This document shows positions 10,261 through 18,016 of a stretch of DNA of 64,000 nucleotides, piece by piece. Source of the DNA: Bradymonas sp963697525 (lineage in GTDB: Bacteria; Myxococcota_A; Bradymonadia; Bradymonadales; Bradymonadaceae); assembly GCA_963697525.1 (NCBI GenBank), contig OY969087.1:4588001-4652000 (forward strand), read 5' to 3'. The notes beneath the pieces are model-generated. The model searched no databases and was not told where the DNA came from. It saw nothing but the letters and a program-made list of their open reading frames with translations. Position 1 is the stretch's first letter. Each line of letters begins with the position of its first letter. A program made the translations under genes and the position numbers.

Positions 10261-10836
10261 ATGCCCGACGACGCAGTTGCACACGCACGCGCCCTCCTCG
10301 AATCGCTGGGGCTCGATGAGACCATCGACCCGGAGCTTCGCAGCGCCCCCGAGCGATTCACCGAGTTGCTGCAGACGCTGTTTCAGGGCATCGACGCCGA
10401 GCCGCCAGTGCTGAGCACCTTTCCCGCCGAGGCGACTGAGACCGACCAGGCCCTCGAGCCGGTGGTGCTGCTGGGGTTGTCCTTCCAAAGCATGTGCGTC
10501 CACCATTTGGTGCCCATGTTCGGAACCATTGACGTGGCCTACGTGCCGCGCGACCGCATCGTGGGGTTTGGAAGCATCGGGCGGGCCATCGACTATGTCG
10601 TCGCCCGCCCGCAGGTCCAGGAGCGCATCGTCACGCAACTGGCTGACCTGATCGAGCGCCACCTCGAGCCCGAAGGCTTGCTGGTGCGCTGCCGTGCGCG
10701 CCAAATGTGCATGGAGATGCGCGGCGCCAAAAAGCACGGCGTGCTCGTCTCGAGCGCCTCGCGCGGCTCGCTGCGTGCCGGCGAGCTTCGCCAGGAGTTG
10801 ATGCGCCAGTTCATCGCTGCCGACGAGACGCTATGA
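10261..10836 (+). CDS. GTP cyclohydrolase I-like protein with altered active site
   Basis: The protein has 191 residues and aligns by eye with FolE from the region FQSMCVHHLVPMFG to the C-terminus. The three zinc ligands are kept (Cys79, His82, Cys150), as is the first catalytic His81. The glutamate that follows the first cysteine in FolE (E. coli Glu111) is Val80. The catalytic histidine of the AxHxC motif (E. coli His179) is Gln148 in ARQMC. The LSK triphosphate segment reads FGS (residues 103-105). Arg108 and Arg154 remain. Canonical FolE converts GTP to dihydroneopterin triphosphate; whether this protein does is doubtful. It overlaps the next gene by 4 nt. Confidence 0.8.
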   Translation: MPDDAVAHARALLESLGLDETIDPELRSAPERFTELLQTLFQGIDAEPPVLSTFPAEATETDQALEPVVLLGLSFQSMCVHHLVPMFGTIDVAYVPRDRIVGFGSIGRAIDYVVARPQVQERIVTQLADLIERHLEPEGLLVRCRARQMCMEMRGAKKHGVLVSSASRGSLRAGELRQELMRQFIAADETL

Positions 10837-11765
10837 GCTCTGCGGACGATCACATCGCCTGCGTCATCATCGGAGCCGGCCCCGCCGGCATAAGTGCCGC
10901 CCATTGGCTGCACTCCCTGGAGGTGCCCTTTCGTTGGCTTAGCGAAGGCGGCGCGGTCGGCGGGCTGCTCCATCGCGTCCACAATGCCATCACCAATTTT
11001 CCGCCCGAGTGTTTCGACTCCGGCGCCGCGCTCGCCGACACCTTTGCGCGCGGCCTGCGCGGCTGTGGACTCGCGGCCCCCGAAGCCGCGTCGGTCGACA
11101 CAGTCACGCGCGTCGACGGAAAGTGGCGGCTCGCTGTGGCCAACGGCGACGCGTTGAGCTGCGACGCGGCTATTTTGGCGACCGGCACCGCCTATCGCAC
11201 GTTGGGCGCGCCCGGCGAGGCCGAGGGCATGGGCCGCTACGTCAGCCAATCGGCCACCGCCGACGGCCAGGAGTTTGCCGGACGCGCCGTCGCCGTCGTC
11301 GGCGGCGGGGACGCCGGCTTCGAAAACGCGCTGCGTCTGGCCGAGCACGGCTGCACGGTGCATATGCTGCTTCGAAATGAGAAGTTTCGTGCCCGCCCTG
11401 CCTTTGTCGAGCGCGTCGAGGCGCACCCGAATATTTCGTTTTCGCCCTTCCCCACGCGCGTCCGTGAGGTCCTGCCCAACGAGCATGGGTGTCAGTTGGT
11501 GCTCGAGGTCGACGGCGAGCGGCGAACACTCGAGGTGGCCTGCCTGTTCGTGCGCATCGGTGTAAAGCCGGTGGTGCCGGCGATCGAGCCGGCGCCGAGG
11601 CTGCGCGACGGGTTCGTGGTGGTCGATGGTCGGCAGGCGACCAGCGCGGAGGGATTGTTCGCGGCGGGTGACGTTACCGATTGTGTGCTGCGGTCGGTGG
11701 CGACGGCGGTGGGCAGCGGTGCGGCGGCGGCGCGTGGGGTGGCTAGCCTGTTGGGCTTTTTGTGA
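10833..11765 (+). CDS. thioredoxin reductase-like flavoprotein lacking CxxC
   Basis: The protein has 310 residues and starts at an ATG overlapping the FolE-like stop (ATGA). The FAD-binding motif is GAGPAG (residues 14-19), the NAD(P)H-binding motif is GGGDAG (157-162), and the second FAD segment is GLFAAGDVTD. The region that in thioredoxin reductase holds the redox-active CATC reads SATA (140-143), so both cysteines are absent. It therefore cannot reduce thioredoxin in the usual way. Related CxxC-less enzymes act on ferredoxin, flavodoxin or bacillithiol disulfide. Coupling to the FolE-like gene suggests a joint role; the substrate is unknown. Confidence 0.82.
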   Translation: MSSADDHIACVIIGAGPAGISAAHWLHSLEVPFRWLSEGGAVGGLLHRVHNAITNFPPECFDSGAALADTFARGLRGCGLAAPEAASVDTVTRVDGKWRLAVANGDALSCDAAILATGTAYRTLGAPGEAEGMGRYVSQSATADGQEFAGRAVAVVGGGDAGFENALRLAEHGCTVHMLLRNEKFRARPAFVERVEAHPNISFSPFPTRVREVLPNEHGCQLVLEVDGERRTLEVACLFVRIGVKPVVPAIEPAPRLRDGFVVVDGRQATSAEGLFAAGDVTDCVLRSVATAVGSGAAAARGVASLLGFL

Positions 11766-11890
11766 GGGGAGCGGAGGAGCGGAGTTGGCGGAGGAGCGGA
11801 GGAGCGGAGGAGCGGAGGAACGGAGCAGCTGAAGAGGCATCGGAGGAAAGCTGAACAGCTGAGGAGCAGCGGAGTAGCGGAGCAGCGCCA
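11766..11890 (+). repeat. purine-rich low-complexity tract upstream of the GxxExxY gene
   Basis: The tract consists of degenerate GGAGGAGCGGA-type units on the plus strand (about a dozen GGAG/GGAACGGAG copies). The remaining 145 bp up to the next gene shows nothing else that I can identify. Its complement character reappears at 12601-12716. Confidence 0.75.
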
Positions 11891-12035
11891 AACAGAGAAG
11901 ATCGGGGCCTGACGCTCGTCTCGCCGTGTTTTTGAGGAACTGCACGCAACGAAATAGCCATTTCTGTCGAAAACTATAGTAGAGCCGCCTCGAAGATGCG
12001 CGGCCGAAACTACTCTTTCGAACAGGACATTAGAC

Positions 12036-12563
12036 ATGGCTTTTCATAAGGAAGTCTCCCGAGACAAGCTTACCTACGACATCATCGGCATCGCTATCGA
12101 CGTTCACAAACGTCTCGGTCGTGATCTACCGGAACACTCTTACCGTGATATCCTCTGTGACGACCTCCGCGAAGCAGGCTTCGACTGCCACAAGGAGGTC
12201 GAAATCGAGGTGGTCGATCGTGGGCGCGTCGTCGCGAAGCGCTACGCCGACCTGGTCGTCAATGGCGAGGTCATTATTGAACTCAAGGTCGTAAGGCGAG
12301 TGAACGACGACCACCTCGACCAACTTGGAGTCAATGTCAAAGCCGCCAACCACAAGCGCGGCCTGCTGCTCAATTTCGGTACTTCATTCCTCGAGAAGCG
12401 TCGCTGGATCAACCCGGACAACCCATGGACATTGGCGGATGCCGAGGGCTGCGAAGCAGAGGAGGACAGCGACGCAACGGAGGACAGCGAAGCAACGGAG
12501 GACAGCGAAGCATCTGAAGCAGCGAAGCACGAAGCATCTGAAGAGGCAGCGAAGGCAAGCTAA
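12036..12563 (+). CDS. GxxExxY family protein
   Basis: The protein has 175 residues. The N-terminal 130 match the GxxExxY family (PD-(D/E)XK-like fold): IIGIAIDVHKRLG, then GRDLPEHSYRDIL giving G-x-x-x-x-E-x-x-Y with one residue more than the name pattern, FDCHKEVEIEV, ADLVVNGEVIIELKVV (the D...E-x-K nuclease-like core) and HKRGLLLNFG. The last 40 residues are an acidic Ser/Ala/Glu/Thr tail encoded by GAGGACAGCGAAGCAAC repeats that continue the flanking low-complexity DNA. The family is widespread, often next to repetitive DNA, and has no proven function. Nuclease activity is inferred from the fold only. Confidence 0.8.
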   Translation: MAFHKEVSRDKLTYDIIGIAIDVHKRLGRDLPEHSYRDILCDDLREAGFDCHKEVEIEVVDRGRVVAKRYADLVVNGEVIIELKVVRRVNDDHLDQLGVNVKAANHKRGLLLNFGTSFLEKRRWINPDNPWTLADAEGCEAEEDSDATEDSEATEDSEASEAAKHEASEEAAKAS

Positions 12564-12716
12564 GCAGCAGAGGAGGAACGGAGCAGCGGAGGTCGCCACC
12601 TCCGCTGCTCCTCAGCTCTTTCGCTCCACTCCGGTGCCTCTTCCGCTCTTAGCTCCTCAGCTCCTCAGCTCCTCAGTTCCTCAGTTGCTCAGCTCCTCAG
12701 TTGCTCAGCCGAGTTT
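12564..12716 (+). repeat. low-complexity arm with perfect hairpin, downstream of the GxxExxY gene
   Basis: The tract begins purine-rich, then passes a perfect 14-bp hairpin with a CGCC loop at 12581-12612 (arm GGAGCAGCGGAGGT). It then becomes pyrimidine-rich, with many CAGCTCCT/CAGTTCCT units. In sense this is roughly the inverse of the upstream purine tract. Confidence 0.75.
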
Positions 12717-12744
12717 GACGCCCCACGAATTGGTGTGCTAATTC
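12715..12744 (+). promoter_or_regulatory. candidate promoter for accC
   Basis: TTGACG and TAATTC are separated by 18 nt, with a TGC extension before the -10 (extended -10 type), 50 nt upstream of the accC start. Judged by eye. Confidence 0.4.
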
Positions 12745-12793
12745 AGCCACTGTCTAATTAAGTGTTTACTAACCAGCACCACAGGACCAACCC

Positions 12794-14140
12794 ATGTTCG
12801 ATCGCATTCTGGTTGCCAACCGTGGAGAAATCGCTGCCCGCGTCATCCGTACGTGCAAGAAAATGGGCATCTACACCATCGCCGTGTACAGCGAGGCCGA
12901 CGAAGGTGCGCCGCATACCCAACTGGCCGACGAGGCCCACCTGATCGGGCCGGCCCACGTCGCCGAGAGCTACCTGAACATCGACAAGATCATCGAGGTC
13001 GCCCAGGAAGCGGGCGCTGACGCGATTCATCCCGGCTACGGGCTGTTGAGCGAGAATAGTGACTTTGTCGAAGAGGTCGAAAATGCCGGTATCGTCTTCA
13101 TCGGCCCGCGCTCGGAGGTCATGGAGATGATGGGCGACAAGGTGCGCGCCCGCGAGATCGCTCGCGAGGCGGGCGTACCGGTGGTGCCGGGCTCCAACGG
13201 ACCGGTGGCCGACGAGGACGAGGCGGTCGCGTTTGCCGAGGAGTTCGGCTACCCGGTGTTGGTCAAGGCCGCGGCCGGCGGTGGCGGCATTGGCATGAAG
13301 GTCGCCACCAGCGAAAAGAAGCTACGCAAGGCGGTCAAGGCCTGCCAGCGCCGCGGCAAATCAGCCTTCGGCGACGACACCATCTACATCGAGCGCTACG
13401 TCCAAAACCCGCGCCACATCGAGATCCAGGTCATCGCCGACAACGACGGCAAGTCGCTGCACCTCTTCGAGCGCGAGTGCAGCGTGCAGCGCCGCCACCA
13501 GAAGGTCATCGAGGAGGCGCCCTCCCCGTTCGTCGTGCGTCACGAGGGCGACGCGCTGCGACAACGCATGACCCAGGCCGCCCTGTCACTGGTCGACCAG
13601 GTCGAGTACACCAACGCGGGCACCCTCGAGTTCATCGTCGACAAGGACGCCAACTTTTACTTCATCGAGATGAACACGCGCCTGCAGGTCGAGCACGCCG
13701 TGACCGAGGAGATCACCGGCGTCGACCTGGTCGAGCTGCAGATTCGGGTGGCCAACGGCGAAGCGCTGCCGATGGACCAGGACGACCTGTCCATCAACGG
13801 CCACGCCATCGAGTGCCGGGTCTACGCCGAGAATCCCGACAAGCGCTTCATGCCGGCTCCCGGCCATATCGGCGAGTACTCCGAGCCCGCCGGTCAGGGC
13901 ATCCGGGTGGATTCGGGCGTGCACGCCGACTATGAGGTCACGCCCTACTACGATCCCATGGTCGCCAAGGTCATCACCCACGGCAGCGACCGCACCCAGG
14001 CCGTCGAGCGCATGCGCCATGCGCTGGAAAATTACGTCATCGCGGAGCTGACGACCAATATCGACATGCACCTCGACGTGTTGCGCGACGAGGAATTCCT
14101 GGCCGGCGGCGTGCACACTGGCTGGCTCGAAAACCGGTAA
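12794..14140 (+). CDS. accC: biotin carboxylase subunit
   Basis: The protein has 448 residues, the usual AccC length. It carboxylates biotin on a carrier protein using ATP and bicarbonate. Signatures are FDRILVANRGEIAARVIRTC, the ATP-grasp glycine loop AAAGGGGIGMK, RHIEIQVIADNDG, ECSVQRRHQKVIEEAP, and the catalytic FIEMNTRLQVEHAVTE. It is followed 71 bp later by a biotinyl-domain gene. No carboxyltransferase gene is nearby, so acetyl-CoA, propionyl-CoA or another acceptor is possible; accC is the nearest name. Confidence 0.92.
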   Translation: MFDRILVANRGEIAARVIRTCKKMGIYTIAVYSEADEGAPHTQLADEAHLIGPAHVAESYLNIDKIIEVAQEAGADAIHPGYGLLSENSDFVEEVENAGIVFIGPRSEVMEMMGDKVRAREIAREAGVPVVPGSNGPVADEDEAVAFAEEFGYPVLVKAAAGGGGIGMKVATSEKKLRKAVKACQRRGKSAFGDDTIYIERYVQNPRHIEIQVIADNDGKSLHLFERECSVQRRHQKVIEEAPSPFVVRHEGDALRQRMTQAALSLVDQVEYTNAGTLEFIVDKDANFYFIEMNTRLQVEHAVTEEITGVDLVELQIRVANGEALPMDQDDLSINGHAIECRVYAENPDKRFMPAPGHIGEYSEPAGQGIRVDSGVHADYEVTPYYDPMVAKVITHGSDRTQAVERMRHALENYVIAELTTNIDMHLDVLRDEEFLAGGVHTGWLENR

Positions 14141-14211
14141 CGTGCTATCCAGAGCACACCAAATCAACGGTTTTCGAAGTTCTGACCCACTTTTGATTGT
14201 TGGAGAGCACC

Positions 14212-14430
14212 ATGGCCGAAGTCAAAGCTCATATCACGGGCACTGTTTGGAAGATTGAAGTCGAGGTCGGTGACGAGGTCGAAGAAGACGACGAGGTCGT
14301 CATCCTCGAGTCGATGAAGATGGAGATGCCCGTCGAGGCGCCCTGCGACGGGGTCGTCAAAGAGATCCACGTCGAGGAAGGCGACGCCGTCGACGAGGAC
14401 GAGGTCTTGTTGATCATCGAAGAGGACTGA
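14212..14430 (+). CDS. minimal biotinyl carrier protein
   Basis: The protein has 72 residues and is essentially one biotinyl/lipoyl domain. The biotinylated lysine is in ESMKMEMPVEAPCDG, and the fold ends GDAVDEDEVLLIIEED. GGAGAG lies 7 nt upstream of the ATG. Classical AccB is about twice as long, with a Pro/Ala linker and a thumb loop, both missing here; short carriers of this kind occur with acyl-CoA carboxylases and decarboxylases. It forms an operon with the biotin carboxylase and is followed by a strong terminator. It is very acidic outside the ESMKM loop. Confidence 0.88.
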   Translation: MAEVKAHITGTVWKIEVEVGDEVEEDDEVVILESMKMEMPVEAPCDGVVKEIHVEEGDAVDEDEVLLIIEED

Positions 14431-14456
14431 CGCATCCTCGACAGACGCCAAACAAC

Positions 14457-14493
14457 AGAGCCCCGCGCGGTCCGTCCGCGCGGGGCTCTTTTT
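14457..14493 (+). terminator. rho-independent terminator after the biotinyl carrier gene
   Basis: A perfect 13-bp GC-rich stem (arm GAGCCCCGCGCGG) with a 5-nt loop is followed by a run of T. Confidence 0.92.
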
Positions 14494-14538
14494 CGTGCCT
14501 CGAGCAACTCCGCCGCCGTGCTCGAATGGCACAGGCGA

Positions 14539-16308
14539 TTACGGCACGTTCTGCTGGTCGCGGGCGACCAAGGCGGGCGTGCGCTCGGCGCGCTCGAACA
14601 TCTGCCGGAAGCGCTGGACCTCCGGAGTGGGCACCTCGAAGAGCTCGGCGAGCCAGCGCGCCCCCAGCGGTTGGTAGACCAATTCTACCTCGATGGAGGC
14701 TGCCGGTGCGCCCAGGGGCACGTCGAAGTGAACGGTGTCCTCGCCGGCGACGAAGTCGGCGTCGTCGACGCCCACGGGGCGGGTGTGGGCGGCGTCGGGA
14801 TGGTCGCCACGCCATCCCTCCGGCAGCAGCCGGTTGTCTTTGGCGTAGCGTTCGGCGTGTACCAACGCCACGGTCTCCTCGCCTCCGGCGGCTTGCATGA
14901 CGGATTGGTAGATGACCACCTGGGCGCTGTTCGTGACCTGGTCTCGGTGGGGCTCGATGGGGCCAAATGGGGCCTCGGAGGCCAGGGCATGGCCGCCGTC
15001 GATGATCTGGCCGGCGTCATTCCACGCGCCCGATTCGAACAAAACGGCGCCGTCGCCACCGAGCACGCGCACATGCAGCCAAGCACGCCGGCTGGGGTAG
15101 GCGGTGGGAAATTTGTGGCCAGTGCGGTTGTGCACGTTCACATCAAAGCGTACGCCCGACGACGTCGTGAACACCTGGCGCACGGCCGTGGTGGCGGTGT
15201 GTTTGGCGAGTTGGGCGCGGGCGAAGCCGATGGTGGCGTCGAAGGCCTGGGCGGGGGCCTGCGGGCGAAGCAGGTCGCGCTCGTCGCGCAAGATCCCCGG
15301 CACGACGAAGTTGCCCCCGACAAAGAGGTGGCGGCCAAACGGCTGGCGCGGCGAGACCGGCGGAAAGTCGCCGCCACCGGGGCGCCGCGCGATGCGGGTT
15401 TCAATCGGGTGAGCGTCGGCGTCGCGCGCGGGCATGTGGCAATTCTGGCACGATTGCGCCCGATCGCCCTGGGAGTACCGGCTGTTGCGCCACTCCAAAT
15501 ATGGCGTCTGCTCGGGAAAGCGGTTGTCGGTGACCTGGCCGTCGACCACCGTCTCGGTAAACAGCGTATGGCAGGTAGCGCATTGCTCGGACTCGAGCAT
15601 ATGGTCGCCACGCTTCGGCGTGAACGCGGTGCGCATCTGCATTGGGCGTGTGAATGGATTGGCGTGCGGCCCGTACAGCTCACCGTCGGCGTTCAACACG
15701 TAGCCGCCGCCGTAGCTCGCCTCCGTGCCAAAGCCCTGGTCGGTCATCGCGTGGCAGGCCACGCACGAGGCGCCGTCGATCCCCAGCGAGCCCCGGGTGT
15801 CGGTGGTTTGGATGTCGGCGAAGCGCACCGACTCGCCGTCGCGCTTGGCCGCGACCGCCGCCATCGGCGCGTGGCACCGAAGACAGGTGCCTTCGATGGC
15901 CCCGGCGAGCTGAGGGTTGCGGTAGACCTCGGCCGAGAGGACCGCGCGAAAGAACGGGTCGCGCGCGCTATTGGCCTTCATGGACGACTGCCACAAGTCG
16001 AATGGTGCAATCGCGCGTCCGGCCGAGTCGCGCATCGCCGCCGACGAGTTGTCGTTGCTGTGGCAGTCCGCGCACACCTGACTCGTCGCCAGGCCGTTGG
16101 CCTGCACCCTGGTCGAGCCGATGAACACCGAACCCTGGGCGTCGGTGGGCGTGGCGCCGGCGTCGACCCCGGCGCTCACGTCATTGGAGACGTCGGCCAT
16201 GCCGTGGCCGCCCATTTGCGCGCCGGTTCGGTCCCCGCCGCAGCCCCACATCCCGGCCAAGACAACAAGCCCAAAGTGAAACAAGGTGTTGCAGCTATGT
16301 GTCGACAT
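14539..16308 (-). CDS. pentaheme cytochrome c lipoprotein
   Basis: The protein has 589 residues. The start at 16308 opens a signal peptide ending LAGMWGC, a plausible lipobox with Cys23 as the lipidated residue. Five c-type heme motifs are present: CADCH (79), CLRCH (142), CVACH (182), CATCH (243) and CQNCH (287). The C-terminal 250 residues have no heme motif and contain HNRTGHKFPTAYPSRRAWLHV, a segment seen in some multiheme cytochromes near the heme environment. Expected location is periplasmic or outer-membrane-attached, with an electron-transfer role. No partner oxidoreductase is adjacent. It converges on the biotin carrier operon. Confidence 0.85.
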   Translation of the reverse strand: MSTHSCNTLFHFGLVVLAGMWGCGGDRTGAQMGGHGMADVSNDVSAGVDAGATPTDAQGSVFIGSTRVQANGLATSQVCADCHSNDNSSAAMRDSAGRAIAPFDLWQSSMKANSARDPFFRAVLSAEVYRNPQLAGAIEGTCLRCHAPMAAVAAKRDGESVRFADIQTTDTRGSLGIDGASCVACHAMTDQGFGTEASYGGGYVLNADGELYGPHANPFTRPMQMRTAFTPKRGDHMLESEQCATCHTLFTETVVDGQVTDNRFPEQTPYLEWRNSRYSQGDRAQSCQNCHMPARDADAHPIETRIARRPGGGDFPPVSPRQPFGRHLFVGGNFVVPGILRDERDLLRPQAPAQAFDATIGFARAQLAKHTATTAVRQVFTTSSGVRFDVNVHNRTGHKFPTAYPSRRAWLHVRVLGGDGAVLFESGAWNDAGQIIDGGHALASEAPFGPIEPHRDQVTNSAQVVIYQSVMQAAGGEETVALVHAERYAKDNRLLPEGWRGDHPDAAHTRPVGVDDADFVAGEDTVHFDVPLGAPAASIEVELVYQPLGARWLAELFEVPTPEVQRFRQMFERAERTPALVARDQQNVP

Positions 16309-16396
16309 TATGAAACGCACCTCTGTCCTGGCACCGCCAGATCGATGCGTCAGGCGCACCGAACCGACGAGTCATTGTAGTTCGGTACGCTTGCTG

Positions 16397-16436
16397 CAAT
16401 GCCAATGCCAATCGCAATGCCAAGGCCAAGGCCAGC
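16397..16436 (+). repeat. short GCCAA-type tandem repeat
   Basis: Six or so degenerate copies of GCCAAT/GCCAAG lie in the gap between murD and the cytochrome gene. Nothing else is visible there. Confidence 0.55.
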
Positions 16437-16468
16437 AAGTCAGATGTGCTTGTGCGCTACGGAGGGTT

Positions 16469-17851
16469 CTAGGCTCGTTCGATGAGCGAGCGCACGCACT
16501 CCTGGAACACATCACCGCGGTGGGCGTAGCTGTCGAACATGTCGAAGCTGGAGCAGGCGGGGCTGAGGCTGACGGTGCCGTCCGGGGCGGCCAGCGCCAG
16601 GGCCTGGTCGACGGCGTCGCTCATGGTGTCGGCCGAATGGATGTCGCCGGCCTCAAAGCCTTCGGACAGAAGTTCGGTGCCCAGCCGCTGGCGGATCGCG
16701 CCGATGAGGACGACCGGCGCCTGGCGATCGCGCAGGAATTCGACGAGTTCTCCCAGGTCGAGGCCTTTGTCGACGCCCCCGATGATGGGCACGATGCGCC
16801 CGTCGAGTGAGCGCAGGCCCGCGAGCGCGGCGTGGACGTTGGTCGCCTTGGAGTCGTCGTAGAAGCGCACGCCGTCGACCGCGCCCACATATTCGAGGCG
16901 GTGGGGCAGCGGCTTGAAGCTCGCCAGGGACGAGGCGACCTGGGGGAGCTCGACGCCGGCGGCGACGGCGAGGCCGGCGGCGCACATGATGTTGAGCATG
17001 TTGTGGGGGCCCTGGATGGGCAGCGCGTGGATGTCGGGCACCCAGGCATGGTGCTCTTCGCCGCCGAGTCGGGCATATATCGCGTCGTCCTCGAGCCAAA
17101 ACGCGTCCTCGCAGCCGTCGACCTGCTCGCGGCTCAGCCCGTAGGCCACCGCCCTGCCCTCGAAGCCGTGGCGCCAGCCGCGAATATAGTCGTCGTCGGC
17201 GTTAAACACGCCCCAGGTATCGGCGTCGGCGTTGGCCATCACGCGCCGCTTGGCGTCGACATAGGCGTCGTAGTTGTCGAAATAGTCGAGGTGGTCGAAG
17301 TCGATATTGGTCAAGCCGAAGGCGCGGGGCGCAAACCTGTGGGTCGTCCACAACTGGAAGGCGCTGACCTCGGCGACGAGCACGCCGTCGGCGGACACCT
17401 CGTCGACCAGCGCGCACAGCGGCGTTCCCAGGTTGCCCCCGGCGGCGCATTCGACGCCGGCGTGCTCCAACATATGGGCGGCGAGGACCGTGGTCGTGCT
17501 TTTGCCGTCGGTGCCCGTGATCGCCAGGATCGGCGCCTGGGCGGCCTCATAGGCGAGCTCGATCTCGGAGACGGCCGGCACGCCGGCCTGCTCGAGCTCG
17601 TCGAAGACCGCCAGGCCAGGCTTGAGCCCCGGCGAGACGACTACGACCTCGGCGTCACCCAGCGCGTTCCCTCCGCCCACGAGCTCCACGCCGTCGGCGA
17701 GCTGGTCGGCCACGTCCGCCAACTCGTCGAGCGAGCGGGTGTCGCTGGCGACGACCTTTTTGCCGCGCCGCGCGAGCAGATTGGCGGCGGCGATGCCGCT
17801 TTTGCCCATGCCAAAGACGGCGAACTTGTCGAAATTGAGCCACTTTTTCAT
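16469..17851 (-). CDS. murD: UDP-N-acetylmuramoylalanine--D-glutamate ligase
   Basis: The protein has 460 residues, typical for MurD. It adds D-glutamate to UDP-MurNAc-L-Ala in cytosolic peptidoglycan precursor synthesis. The N-terminal Rossmann motif is VFGMGKSGIAAANLLA, the P-loop is ITGTDGKSTTT (about 111-121), VAEVSAFQLWTT matches the conserved MurD ExSSFQL segment, LTNIDFDHLDYFDNYDAYVDAK carries the DHLD and the carbamylated-lysine region, and FYDDSKATNVHAALAGL is the C-terminal D-D-S-K-A-T-N motif. It lies 165 bp downstream of the MurC-like gene on the same strand. Confidence 0.95.
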   Translation of the reverse strand: MKKWLNFDKFAVFGMGKSGIAAANLLARRGKKVVASDTRSLDELADVADQLADGVELVGGGNALGDAEVVVVSPGLKPGLAVFDELEQAGVPAVSEIELAYEAAQAPILAITGTDGKSTTTVLAAHMLEHAGVECAAGGNLGTPLCALVDEVSADGVLVAEVSAFQLWTTHRFAPRAFGLTNIDFDHLDYFDNYDAYVDAKRRVMANADADTWGVFNADDDYIRGWRHGFEGRAVAYGLSREQVDGCEDAFWLEDDAIYARLGGEEHHAWVPDIHALPIQGPHNMLNIMCAAGLAVAAGVELPQVASSLASFKPLPHRLEYVGAVDGVRFYDDSKATNVHAALAGLRSLDGRIVPIIGGVDKGLDLGELVEFLRDRQAPVVLIGAIRQRLGTELLSEGFEAGDIHSADTMSDAVDQALALAAPDGTVSLSPACSSFDMFDSYAHRGDVFQECVRSLIERA

Positions 17852-18016
17852 GGTTTTGCCTCGTCGTCGGACGAATGGGCGAAATGGGCGCCCTGCCGGG
17901 TCGTGACGCCCTCTGGAGGTAGCGCTGCGGCTACGCCTGGCGCAACCACCAGCTACGTAGGCCGAGCAAACGACGCTCGGCGCGGCGCCTGGACGGCGGC
18001 GCCTTGGGCGACATCG

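Noticed and set aside
14518..16380. 620-residue plus-strand reading frame
   Set aside because: It is antisense to the pentaheme protein, whose CxxCH motifs and signal peptide identify the real strand.
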